DNA of 64,000 bases, taken from positions 1-64,000 of the forward strand of contig SVLZ01000004.1 in assembly GCA_015067665.1 (NCBI GenBank), read 5' to 3'. Shown here in pieces: positions 1 to 8,029 of this stretch. The notes under the pieces were generated by a model that was not told the origin of the DNA, did not search any database, and saw nothing but the letters and a program-made list of their open reading frames with translations. The position numbers were made by a program, and so were the translations under genes. How positions within the stretch are numbered: position 1 is the stretch's first letter; each line of letters begins with the position of its first letter. This DNA is from Oscillospiraceae bacterium. GTDB taxonomy: Bacteria; Bacillota; Clostridia; Oscillospirales; Oscillospiraceae.

Positions 1-1
1 T

Positions 2-253
2 TGGTTCTTAAAAACAATCACATTTGAATCTGTACTTACAGAAGTAAATGAGACGGGCGGAGTTATGTTTGCTCAGGTCGGTAAAGAGGTAGATGGCTGT
101 GATTTGTTTATCAACTGCGGACAGATGGATGAAAGTAGCGTACCTGCGCCGGATTTGACGAACAACATTTGGAAGTTCAAGTTTGAAAACGAATTCAAGA
201 GCATCACTCTGACTCACACTGGCGAGTGCGACGAATGCACTGTAACGGAATAA
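2..253 (+). CDS. C-terminal fragment of an unrecognised protein (cut by window edge)
   Basis: The frame is open from the first bases of the window, so the gene starts to the left and only the last 83 residues are visible. The fragment is acidic, with short beta-like hydrophobic stretches and three cysteines near the end and middle (ECDECT at the C-terminus). I recognise no family. The alternating hydrophobic pattern would fit the end of an extracellular beta-sandwich protein like the lipoproteins further right, but that is only a guess. A terminator-like hairpin follows about 100 bases downstream. Confidence 0.5.
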   Translation, partial: WFLKTITFESVLTEVNETGGVMFAQVGKEVDGCDLFINCGQMDESSVPAPDLTNNIWKFKFENEFKSITLTHTGECDECTVTE

Positions 254-297
254 CCGAATCAACAACGAAATAAAAAGAGCCTGCGACGCACAAAACA

Positions 298-329
298 TCG
301 TAGGGACACCCGTCCCCGGGTGTCCCTGC
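298..329. repeat. Short palindromic GTAGGG-type repeat
   Basis: Ten-base arms AGGGACACCC and GGGTGTCCCT face each other over a six-base spacer, starting with GTAGGG. The same architecture (GTAGGG or GTAGGGG opening, GC-rich palindrome) recurs at 62.1-62.2 kb and 63.06-63.25 kb. It lies in non-coding DNA between two convergent genes. Confidence 0.6.
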
Positions 330-349
330 AAAAGAATCTCAAAACCAAC

Positions 350-386
350 CAAGGCGGTGGAGTTTTTCTCCACCGCCTTGATTTTG
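350..386. terminator. Bidirectional Rho-independent terminator
   Basis: A perfect 13-bp stem (CAAGGCGGTGGAG against CTCCACCGCCTTG) with a five-T loop is flanked by T-rich sequence on both strands. It sits between the rightward fragment ending at 253 and the leftward yitT-like gene ending at 420, so it can serve both. Confidence 0.85.
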
Positions 387-419
387 GCGCAATGCCGGGT
401 TTTGTAGAGCGATTTGTTG

Positions 420-1076
420 TTATGTGGAGATTTCGTTGGGCGCCATTGCGGTTTTATGATTTCTTTTTTTAATAAGCGAGATGACAAAATCAATGCCGAG
501 CGTCTTGATCAGCAGACCCAAAAAGGAACTGAAGAAGATGGTTGTCCCTGAAAGGATCCCACCGATAATTACGATGGCAATGTCTGTGATCAGTAAGGCT
601 TTGCCAATTTTGAAGCGCGTATACTTGTTGATAATGAGCGCAATTACATCTGTTCCACCGGAGCTGGAATCTACATAGAACATAATACCGCTTGCAAAGG
701 CGATGATCACAGAACCGATGGCGGCAGATAAATAGGGGCTTTTAATAACCGGTGTTGGGAATACCAAAATCGGTTCCAATATACCGATGAGGGCAGTTGT
801 TAAAATGGAGCCTATAAGGGTCTTTATGCCCATTTCTTTTCCTAAAAGGATAAAGGCCAGCACGATCAGGAAAGAGTTGATCGCAGTTAAAATACTGCCG
901 GGGGAGAAATGCAGAAAGGACTCTAAGATAACGGAAATGCCGGATGTTCCACCTAACAGAAGAGAGTGAGGGAAGATAAACAGCAGTGTGCTGCAGGCGT
1001 ATAGAAGACTGCCGATAATAATAAATATGTAATCCTTAATAGATGTTACCCGTGCGGGCCGGTTTTCATGGCGCAT
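420..1076 (-). CDS. YitT-family integral membrane protein
   Basis: 218 residues with about five to six hydrophobic segments from residue 14 to 205. The GGTSG sequence near residue 42 and YVDSSSGGTDVIA near residue 134 are the glycine-rich loops typical of YitT/DUF161 proteins. Those usually continue into a soluble C-terminal DUF2179 domain, which is absent here; the protein ends soon after the last membrane segment, so this is a short form. The function of the family is not well established (some members are proposed transporters). It is the last gene of a leftward set, 32 bases after the polysaccharide deacetylase, followed by the terminator at 350-386. Family call is firm; function unknown. 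Confidence 0.8.
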   Translation of the reverse strand: MRHENRPARVTSIKDYIFIIIGSLLYACSTLLFIFPHSLLLGGTSGISVILESFLHFSPGSILTAINSFLIVLAFILLGKEMGIKTLIGSILTTALIGILEPILVFPTPVIKSPYLSAAIGSVIIAFASGIMFYVDSSSGGTDVIALIINKYTRFKIGKALLITDIAIVIIGGILSGTTIFFSSFLGLLIKTLGIDFVISLIKKRNHKTAMAPNEIST

Positions 1077-1108
1077 GTTACCTCCTATGTTATGCGTAAT
1101 AGTTCGTT

Positions 1109-1813
1109 TTATAGAAGAATCTCCTTGTTTGTTCCGTAGAAAATATCGGCACGAAAACTGATAAGGTTGAAGAAATCTTCTAACTTTATCCAGTAATCCG
1201 GTGCGAAGTCCATTTCATAGGAATGACCCCAAATGTAGAAAATCTGCGGCGTTTCTGTCTGCAGTTCCACAAATGCCTGACCCAGCTCCATCATTTTCTC
1301 GAAATCGAGATGGAATACGGTAGGGTTAAAGCGCAGAAGATTCTCCTGTAGATCAAAGCGGTGATCACAAGTAATGGTACGCGCGTATTGAATACCTGTA
1401 TTGTGCTTTATAAGACCTGCAACGCGGTCGTCGTTATTCACACCGCCGCAGGGATATGCCATACCTACAACCTCATAGCCCGCGAGCTCGGATAGGTTGA
1501 GACGGTCGGTTTCAACTTGACGAATCACCTCGTCGTCGGTACATTTTGTGAGATTTTGGTGTGTAAGTGTATGTGCGGCAATTTCGTGCCCATCGTAAAT
1601 GGTTTTTATATCCTCGGGATGTACTTTGTAGTGAGCAATGCGCTGACTGTTATGAGGAAGGATGCCTCTTGTGGATAAAAGTTCAGAATTGATATTAAAA
1701 GTAGATTTTAAGCCGTATTTATTCAGCAGTTCTATCAATCGAATATCCTGTGTAACACCATCATCATAACTAAAGGTTATGGCTTTCTTCTTTTCCTGTT
1801 CTACAAAACGCAT
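1109..1813 (-). CDS. Polysaccharide deacetylase (NodB-homology, CE4 type)
   Basis: 234 residues from the chosen start. The start at 1813 is supported by an AAGGAG seven bases upstream; an in-frame ATG at 1861 has no such site. Near the N-terminus AITFSYDDGV carries the catalytic and metal-binding Asp pair of NodB domains. HEIAAHTLTH around residue 75 supplies the two metal-binding histidines, and the WGHSYEM stretch near the C-terminus supplies the late histidine. There is no signal peptide, so the enzyme is likely cytoplasmic and may act on imported oligosaccharide rather than cell wall. It lies in the leftward set under the AraC regulator, which supports a role in glycan processing. The exact substrate (N- or O-acetyl sugar) cannot be told. 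Confidence 0.85.
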   Translation of the reverse strand: MRFVEQEKKKAITFSYDDGVTQDIRLIELLNKYGLKSTFNINSELLSTRGILPHNSQRIAHYKVHPEDIKTIYDGHEIAAHTLTHQNLTKCTDDEVIRQVETDRLNLSELAGYEVVGMAYPCGGVNNDDRVAGLIKHNTGIQYARTITCDHRFDLQENLLRFNPTVFHLDFEKMMELGQAFVELQTETPQIFYIWGHSYEMDFAPDYWIKLEDFFNLISFRADIFYGTNKEILL

Positions 1814-1954
1814 ATTAAGAACTCCTTTTAATCTGCGGGCGGTGCGGATTGCAGCTGACAAATAGGCATTGGCAATAATGATTTTTAATATCTAAATTGG
1901 TTCTGATGTGCCGTTAAAGGTAGTTGCTGTGCGCAGGCAAGCGTACGTATCCGC

Positions 1955-3049
1955 TTAATTGTATCTTCCGTATTTGTGTGCAGCGTTGTACATTGCAATA
2001 ACATTTTCAATGGGGGAGTTGTCCTGTATTGCATGTGTGGGTGCAAAATGATAGCCACCGACGGACATCATCGTTTCGAGCGTTTGTTTACAGACAGCCT
2101 CGGTCTCCTTGGCGGTGCCATAAGCAAGAGGGCCTGCGGTTGAAATACAGCCTCTGAAATTGAGTCTGCCGCCAAATTTTTCTGCGAGATATTCTGGGGA
2201 CATATTTGCTGCTTCAGGCTGAAGCGTGTCAACACCCCGGATACCGATCTCAATAAAATCCTCGTATGCCCAGCTGCTGCTTCCGCATGTGTGCATTATA
2301 CTTGGCAGATTATAGGATGCGGCTAACTCAGCAAACTGCTTATGTATTGGCTTTATGTGTTTTCTGTATAGATCAAGACTTATCATTGGCGCGATCTGCG
2401 TGCCGAGATCCTCGCCGAGCCAGACAAAATCAAGGTGATCCTTACATTTTTCGATCAATCGTTCCATCATTTTGAGCTGGAAATCGGCACGACGCTTTAT
2501 GAAGCTTAGAGCGGCCTCGTTTCCAAGAAAAAGATGGCAGAGGACATCCTCCATACCCATAATGCGACCATTGGAGTTGATGATATCAGGAACACCGGGG
2601 TTTCCTACATAAAGAGCGTACTGACCGTTATAGTGTTTTGCTACTTCAAGGGCACCATCGTAGTCAAAGTTGTCAGCGTCTGGAACAGGGAATGTATCAA
2701 AATCCTCGTCCTCAGCATCTTTAAGGGGGAAATCACAGAAATCCCAATAACCACCGGTGCCGTGCTGTACCCAACGCATAATACAGCCCTCGAGCTGATC
2801 GACGCGCCTGTTTTCGGGTGCTTCAAAAAGCGGTTTGCCGATATATTTTGCACCGATTCCACGGTAATCCACACCAAGTGCAACGAGGAGTTCCTCTTGA
2901 GAATTAGCGCCCAGTGCTTCGCAAAGTCGCTTGTTGATCCCTGCGTTTGCATCATAGCCGATGGTTACGCGGTCTGTTTTTTCGTAAGCAAAGGTGCGTC
3001 TGACACGTTCCTTTGAGGTCATAGTTTCTGGAGCTTTAATAATTTGCAT
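1955..3049 (-). CDS. URO-D superfamily methyltransferase with a zinc site (MtaA/CmuA-like)
   Basis: 364 residues. It belongs to the uroporphyrinogen-decarboxylase-fold superfamily, which contains heme HemE but also corrinoid-dependent methyltransferases. The motif H253-T-C255 followed by C301 matches the His-x-Cys plus distant Cys zinc site of MtaA/MtbA-type methyltransferases and is not a HemE feature. The start at 3049 has AAGGAG eight bases upstream. It lies between the DUF624 gene and the deacetylase, in a glycan-use setting rather than a heme one. No corrinoid protein gene is adjacent; the nearest is at 18.9 kb, so it may share that carrier. Substrate is unknown. Superfamily call is firm; the methyltransferase role is inferred from ligands and context. 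Confidence 0.75.
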   Translation of the reverse strand: MQIIKAPETMTSKERVRRTFAYEKTDRVTIGYDANAGINKRLCEALGANSQEELLVALGVDYRGIGAKYIGKPLFEAPENRRVDQLEGCIMRWVQHGTGGYWDFCDFPLKDAEDEDFDTFPVPDADNFDYDGALEVAKHYNGQYALYVGNPGVPDIINSNGRIMGMEDVLCHLFLGNEAALSFIKRRADFQLKMMERLIEKCKDHLDFVWLGEDLGTQIAPMISLDLYRKHIKPIHKQFAELAASYNLPSIMHTCGSSSWAYEDFIEIGIRGVDTLQPEAANMSPEYLAEKFGGRLNFRGCISTAGPLAYGTAKETEAVCKQTLETMMSVGGYHFAPTHAIQDNSPIENVIAMYNAAHKYGRYN

Positions 3050-3091
3050 CTTGACATCTCCTTGTTAAGATTATTGGATGGGAGGCCGTTT

Positions 3092-3742
3092 TTATAGCGA
3101 TTGGTCTCCTTCAATATATTTCTTAAAAATAACGGAAAGAAAAAGGGCGCGAATATATGCCATACAAGAGAATCCAATTATCATAAAAATAAAGATTTCC
3201 CACTCCAAGGCTCCAGCGATAAAAAATGCTGCAACAATAGGCAGGGCGGCAAGGAGCAAAAACATAATGGAGTAGGGGAGGTGCTTGAGGGCGAGTCCAA
3301 AGGCAGCGCGCAAGTATCCCTTTACGCTGTTATTAAACTGCGCCAAAAGAGGGTAGATGTACAGCGCGGCCATAAAAAAGAGTGCGGAAAATATAAGCAT
3401 TACAACAAATGCCCATTTGTATAGAACAGCATATTCCATAATATTCCACATTACAAAGAGATCAAAGACCACTATAATAGTAATTACAGACAGAATGAGA
3501 TGAAGGAATATTCCTTGCTTTAGGTTTTGACGAAAAGCGTGGAAGAAATCACGGGTCACATATGTTTCTTCGTTACGAACCAGTTTAAGGCAAACGCTAT
3601 AGAGCGCAGATATACAAGCACCTACGGTTACAATCGGTAGGCAGCCTAATAGGAATAAAATGTTCAGCCATATTAAGTCAAAGATGCGTGTGAAAAAGCG
3701 AAAAAAGCCGCTGAACAAAAAATTGTTTTTCAAACAGATCAC
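3092..3742 (-). CDS. DUF624 (YesL-family) membrane protein
   Basis: 216 residues with about five membrane segments and the typical YesL opening, where an aromatic-rich amphipathic stretch leads into DLIWLNILFLLGCLPIVTVG. In Bacillus, yesL sits in the rhamnogalacturonan-use cluster, and relatives are regularly found beside LplABC-type sugar importers and AraC regulators, as here. Its biochemical role is not known. The start codon overlaps the araC stop by four bases (ATGA), so the two are translationally coupled. Confidence 0.85.
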   Translation of the reverse strand: MICLKNNFLFSGFFRFFTRIFDLIWLNILFLLGCLPIVTVGACISALYSVCLKLVRNEETYVTRDFFHAFRQNLKQGIFLHLILSVITIIVVFDLFVMWNIMEYAVLYKWAFVVMLIFSALFFMAALYIYPLLAQFNNSVKGYLRAAFGLALKHLPYSIMFLLLAALPIVAAFFIAGALEWEIFIFMIIGFSCMAYIRALFLSVIFKKYIEGDQSL

Positions 3743-4572
3743 TCCTGAGGATTTGTATGTTCCTGTGTCGGTGTATGGCCGGTTATTTTTTTGTAGGTGC
3801 GGAAAAATGCAGAATAATCACGGTATCCAATTTGCCTTGCCACATCTTTTGCCGGCATACCCTTCTGCAAAAGATGCTGTGCCAAGGCAATGCGCCGATA
3901 GGTGATGTATTCAAAAGGCGTTGTGCCAACATAGTTTCTGAAAAGTCGATTCAAATGTATCTTGCTGATGTAGAATTGCTCGCAAAGCATTTCCAATGTC
4001 AGATACGCAGTTAAATTCTGATTTATGTAATTGATGATAGGGACAACCTTTGTAAAGAGCGGTGTGCTTTCTGCGGGATGCTGGAAGGAATGATGAATCT
4101 CTGCAAGCTTTGCCAGAAGTGCCTCAATGTAAAAAGAGCGAAGCTTTTCCGAGAGACTCATAGGAAGATTGTTGCAATTAATAAGTGCATCCATAAAAGG
4201 ATACAGATCAAATTTCCGCAAATTGGAATAGCAAACTTCTTGGGGTCCGCTGGCTTCGTTATCTGAAAACACGGAGAGCAAGAAAGATCTGTGCTGAGGT
4301 TCAATAAGCTTCGCGTCAAAATGAATCGTGTATCTTTTGTATCGGTCAACGGAGTTAACACGAACGCCGTGAATGGCGTGGGGCGCGAGCAACAACAGGC
4401 TATCCGGCTTTAATCTGTATTGCTTTCCCTCTACAAAATAGTCTGCTTCGCCTTCCACAAAGTAGTATAGCTCATAGATGTCATGATAATGCATCTGAAA
4501 CTCCCGATCGTACTCCACAGTGTCGAGGTAGTGGAAAACAACATCAGTATTGTAGCTTACCAAGGATGCCAT
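3739..4572 (-). CDS. AraC-family transcriptional regulator with cupin sensor domain
   Basis: 277 residues. Residues about 10-100 form an AraC-type cupin (HYHDIYELYYFVEG and a later HAIHGVRV histidine), the usual sugar-sensing module. Residues about 175-270 form the double helix-turn-helix with the signature IGYRDYSAFFRTYKKITG. AGGAGG lies upstream of the start and a good sigma-A promoter at 4609-4636 drives it. It heads the leftward five-gene set and diverges from the GH43/CE15/ABC operon, the usual arrangement for a local activator of a glycan locus. It probably binds in the 4573-4957 intergenic region; the ligand is unknown. Confidence 0.9.
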   Translation of the reverse strand: MASLVSYNTDVVFHYLDTVEYDREFQMHYHDIYELYYFVEGEADYFVEGKQYRLKPDSLLLLAPHAIHGVRVNSVDRYKRYTIHFDAKLIEPQHRSFLLSVFSDNEASGPQEVCYSNLRKFDLYPFMDALINCNNLPMSLSEKLRSFYIEALLAKLAEIHHSFQHPAESTPLFTKVVPIINYINQNLTAYLTLEMLCEQFYISKIHLNRLFRNYVGTTPFEYITYRRIALAQHLLQKGMPAKDVARQIGYRDYSAFFRTYKKITGHTPTQEHTNPQE

Positions 4573-4608
4573 ATTACAATGCCTCCTGTAATTGTTTTTC
4601 TATTGTTA

Positions 4609-4636
4609 ATAATATCATGCAAAGGGAAAATGTCAA
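4609..4636 (-). promoter_or_regulatory. Sigma-A promoter of the leftward araC operon
   Basis: On the minus strand TTGACA is followed after 16 bases by TATTAT, some 35 bases upstream of the araC start. The -35 is a perfect consensus match. Confidence 0.75.
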
Positions 4637-4957
4637 TGGGAAGATAATAGGGGCAGAAATGCTTACATTTGGAAAATATGGGACAAAACGACCAATTTTA
4701 TAATGTAAAACCAGCGGAAAATAGATGTTATTGATAAAAAATATATAGGAATACGGAAAATGCATTTTAGAAAATATGGTAATTTGAGCAATGAAAATGT
4801 AAATACGAACAATTCCAAAGGCAGAGGGTTTATGGTAAAATTACAATAGAACCAAAATAAGCAAAAGAAATACAAGTGTTTTTATGGGAATATAGCAAAA
4901 ATGCTGATATTGCGTATATGCCTTTGCATATAAGAAATGGATTTTGGAGGATATGCT
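4637..4957. promoter_or_regulatory. AT-rich divergent regulatory region with candidate operator repeats
   Basis: This 321-base stretch has no gene. It contains two near-identical direct copies, CATTTGGAAAATATGG at 4666-4681 and CATTTTAGAAAATATGG at 4763-4779, about 97 bases apart. CGGAAAAT is found twice more between them. Direct repeats in a divergent region are what an AraC-family protein would bind, but this is inference. I see no convincing -35/-10 pair for the rightward operon, as expected if it needs an activator. GGAGG at 4946-4950 is the ribosome site of the first rightward gene. Confidence 0.45.
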
Positions 4958-6022
4958 ATGCAGGATAGAATTTATCCCGGACGGCCGTGGCTGGACACCG
5001 ATGGCAATCGAATTCAGGCCCATGCGGGATATATGCTATACCACGACGACACCTTTTACTGGTATGGTGAGAATAAAGAGAAAAGCTTTTGTGAATATGA
5101 ATTATGGCACTGGGGCGTGAGACTTTACTCTTCAAAGGATCTTTACAACTGGAAGAGCGAAGGCATTATTGTGCCGCCGTGTATAGAGGACCCCAATCAT
5201 CCTCTTCATCCCAAGCGAATGATGGATCGCCCTCATATTCTTTATAACGAGAAAACCGGCAAATTCGTAATGTGGATAAAGATCATGAACCCCTGTGATG
5301 TGCAGTATATGGTAATTGCCACCAGTGATTCCATTAAGGGCCCTTATACCATCGTCAATAAGTGCCTCCGCCCCGGCGGTATGAACTCCGGCGACTTTGA
5401 TTTGGTTAAATTCGAAGATGGGCGTGCTGTGATCGTATTTGAAAAGGTTCATTCCGATATGATCGTTATGGATCTTACAGAGGATTACTTAGATGTAACA
5501 GATCACTGGACCTCTCATTATCCCAGACCTTGTCCGCCTCATGTCCGAGAAGGTCCTGCAGTCTTTTTCCGTAACGGAAAGGGATACATAATTACTTCGG
5601 GAACCACCGGCAAGATGCCGAACCCGTCGGAAACGGCAACATTTACGGATATTCACGGGGAGTGGACAATTCTTGGAGATCCCCATGTAGACGATCCCAA
5701 GAAAACCTCCTTTGACAGTCAGATCTCTTGTATTTTCAAGCATCCGCATTATGAAGATTTGTACATTGCAATGGCGGACCGCTGGCTCAATGACCTTTCG
5801 GAGGATGGACCTACGGGTATTGAGTTTTTTGCTGCCAAGCTGGATCCCAAGTATCCTATGGATCCTGCGCGTCGAGAGCAAATTCGCAAGATGCGGATGG
5901 AGGATGTTACACAGAAAAACACAGCAATGGCGGACTATGTTTGGCTGCCGATCAAGTTTGAAGACGATGTGCCTAAGATCTATTGGCACGATGAATGGAG
6001 AATTGAAGACGTATTAGAATAA
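4958..6022 (+). CDS. GH43-type (clan GH-F, five-bladed propeller) glycoside hydrolase
   Basis: 354 residues from the ATG at 4958, chosen because GGAGG stands seven bases before it. The N-terminal LDTDGNRIQAHAGYMLYHD with YWYGENK is the pattern of GH43 galactanase/xylosidase/arabinosidase relatives, with the first Asp as likely general base. A mid-protein GDFDL and REGPAVFF supply candidates for the pKa-modulating Asp and the general-acid Glu. There is no signal peptide, so it should act in the cytoplasm on oligosaccharides brought in by the adjacent importer. First gene of the rightward operon, 16 bases before the esterase. Family is fairly secure; bond specificity is not. Confidence 0.75.
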   Translation: MQDRIYPGRPWLDTDGNRIQAHAGYMLYHDDTFYWYGENKEKSFCEYELWHWGVRLYSSKDLYNWKSEGIIVPPCIEDPNHPLHPKRMMDRPHILYNEKTGKFVMWIKIMNPCDVQYMVIATSDSIKGPYTIVNKCLRPGGMNSGDFDLVKFEDGRAVIVFEKVHSDMIVMDLTEDYLDVTDHWTSHYPRPCPPHVREGPAVFFRNGKGYIITSGTTGKMPNPSETATFTDIHGEWTILGDPHVDDPKKTSFDSQISCIFKHPHYEDLYIAMADRWLNDLSEDGPTGIEFFAAKLDPKYPMDPARREQIRKMRMEDVTQKNTAMADYVWLPIKFEDDVPKIYWHDEWRIEDVLE

Positions 6023-6038
6023 TCCGAGGTGTATGGAT

Positions 6039-7094
6039 ATGTATTTAGAACTCTTAAAGCAGCGCAATTTACCTGCGCTCCGCAGCAGAGAAGAAATGCT
6101 CAAAATATTGCAGGAAGAGGAATATGGCTATATGCCCCCTCCACCGGAGAAGCTGACTTGGACGGTCCAACCGGATGTTGTGTACAAGTTCGGCGGTGAC
6201 AAGGCAAGCTACAGCAGAGTGACCCTGCAATATACGCTTAAAGGAAAAACCGGACAATTCCCTGTAGATTGCGTGATTCCCAATAAGCCGGGAAAGCATC
6301 CTTTTTTCATACATATCGGCTTTAGCCAAGGGCTGCCCAATTATGGCAACCCTACAGAGGAGCTGATCGATGAAGGCTTTGCGGTTCTTTCCTTTGATAA
6401 AAACGATGTTACCCAGGATAACGATGACTGGACAGACGGGCTTGCCGGCATTTTGTATCCGGAAGGAAAACGGCAGAAGCCTACTGATCCCGGCAAGATC
6501 GCTATGTGGGCATGGGCGGCACAGCGCGTTATGGACTATGCCCTGACGGTAGAGAGCTTAGATCCCGCGGGCGGCATTGTTTGCGGACATTCCCGTTTAG
6601 GCAAGACTGCACTGCTAACCGCAGCGACCGATGCGCGCTTTGCGTTCGCCCACTCCAATGATTCCGGCTGTTCCGGTGCGGCGCTGGCAAGAGGAAATGC
6701 CCGGGAGACCGTTGCAAGGATCTGCGAACTGTTTCCCTATTGGTTCTGCGAGAACTATTTGAAATATCCGAATAATGAAGAGGAAATGCCTTTTGATCAA
6801 CACTTCCTGGTGGCTTCTATTGCACCCAGATATGTAAGCGTTGGCAGCGCGGAGCGGGATGTTTTTGCGGATCCTCTATCGGAACTGCTTACTTGTATTG
6901 CGGCAAGTGAAGCCTATGATGCACAGGGTGTAGACGGCCTTATATTTGAAAATGCCCCGTTAACAGCGGGAAATGCATATCAGAAGGGCAAAATTGGCTA
7001 CTATATGCGTGCCGGCACCCACTGCTTCAGCAGAACAGATTGGCTTGCACTGATTGCATTTATTAGAGAACATACAGGAAGGAACACGCAATGA
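6039..7094 (+). CDS. CE15-like glucuronoyl esterase / acetylxylan-esterase-like hydrolase
   Basis: About 351 residues. The start at 6039 is preferred over 6033 because the GAGG site is eight rather than two bases away. It is an alpha/beta hydrolase: CGHSRLGKTAL near residue 180 is the nucleophile elbow with the Ser-Arg-x-Gly-Lys signature of the CE15 family, and HCFSRTDW near residue 327 supplies the catalytic histidine. CE15 enzymes cleave esters of (4-O-methyl-)glucuronic acid, including methyl esters, which would release methanol. There is no signal peptide, so it acts inside the cell. The end overlaps the first permease by four bases. Alternative: a related sugar acetyl esterase. Confidence 0.7.
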   Translation: MYLELLKQRNLPALRSREEMLKILQEEEYGYMPPPPEKLTWTVQPDVVYKFGGDKASYSRVTLQYTLKGKTGQFPVDCVIPNKPGKHPFFIHIGFSQGLPNYGNPTEELIDEGFAVLSFDKNDVTQDNDDWTDGLAGILYPEGKRQKPTDPGKIAMWAWAAQRVMDYALTVESLDPAGGIVCGHSRLGKTALLTAATDARFAFAHSNDSGCSGAALARGNARETVARICELFPYWFCENYLKYPNNEEEMPFDQHFLVASIAPRYVSVGSAERDVFADPLSELLTCIAASEAYDAQGVDGLIFENAPLTAGNAYQKGKIGYYMRAGTHCFSRTDWLALIAFIREHTGRNTQ

Positions 7095-8014
7095 AAGAGA
7101 GTCGGTTACATAGAACAGGCAGATTGATAAAAAAGTATTGGATCCTGTATCTGATGCTTCTGGCACCGATTGCTGCCCTAATTATCTTTCATTACGTGCC
7201 GTTTTACGGAATTTTGATGGCATTTCAAAATTTCAAACCAAGCTTGGGTGTTTCCGGCAGCCAATGGGTAGGATTCAAGCATTTTGAAACATTTATTAAC
7301 TATCCGTATTTTGGGCGGTTGATCAAAAATACGTTAACGCTGAGCCTCTATGCGTTGGCTTGTTTCCCTATGCCGATCGCGCTGGCGATCATGTTCAACG
7401 AGATCCGCAGCAATAGATTGAAGAAAACTTGTCAGACGATTCTTTATTTACCGCACTTTGTATCTACCGTCGTGGTATGCGGTATGACGCTGATGTTTAT
7501 TAAGGAAGAGGGCGGCCTCATCAATATGATCATAGAGGCCTTCGGGGGCGAGGCAAAAGAGTGGATTTCTTTCCCGGAGCTCTTCCCGCTCATTTACCAG
7601 TCCAGCGGCGTGTGGACGAGCCTTGGCTGGGGCACGATCCTTTACACAGCATCACTGGCCTCGCTTTCCCAAGAACATATAGAAGCTGCGCGAATGGACG
7701 GTGCCAGCAGGATGCAGATCATTCGGCATATTTATATCCCTCACCTGAAGCCCATTATTATCATTCAGCTGATTTTACAATTGGGCGGTATTTTGTCTGT
7801 TGGATTTGAAAAGGCATATCTCTTGCAGAATCCTTTGAATCTTTCGGCAAGCAGCATTATCTCTACCTATTCCTATGGTGTGGGCTTAGTCGGCGGTGAG
7901 TACAGCTACGCGGCGGCTATCGGCCTGTTCAATAACATTATCAGCATTATTATGGTGCTTACGACAAACTTTATCAGCAAAAAGGTCTCCGATGAGAGAC
8001 TGGGCCTGATTTAA
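7091..8014 (+). CDS. ABC sugar transporter permease (LplB/YteP type)
   Basis: 307 residues with six membrane segments and the inner-membrane permease signature EAARMDGASRMQIIRHIYIP near residue 197. The N-terminal WILYLMLLAPIAALIIFHYVPFYG is typical of LplB/YteP permeases, which import complex oligosaccharides such as rhamnogalacturonan or xylan fragments. It overlaps the esterase gene by ATGA and precedes the second permease by 15 bases. No ATPase is encoded here, so a shared MsmX-like ATPase elsewhere is expected. Confidence 0.9.
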   Translation: MKESRLHRTGRLIKKYWILYLMLLAPIAALIIFHYVPFYGILMAFQNFKPSLGVSGSQWVGFKHFETFINYPYFGRLIKNTLTLSLYALACFPMPIALAIMFNEIRSNRLKKTCQTILYLPHFVSTVVVCGMTLMFIKEEGGLINMIIEAFGGEAKEWISFPELFPLIYQSSGVWTSLGWGTILYTASLASLSQEHIEAARMDGASRMQIIRHIYIPHLKPIIIIQLILQLGGILSVGFEKAYLLQNPLNLSASSIISTYSYGVGLVGGEYSYAAAIGLFNNIISIIMVLTTNFISKKVSDERLGLI

Positions 8015-8029
8015 GGGAGGGGAGAGAAA

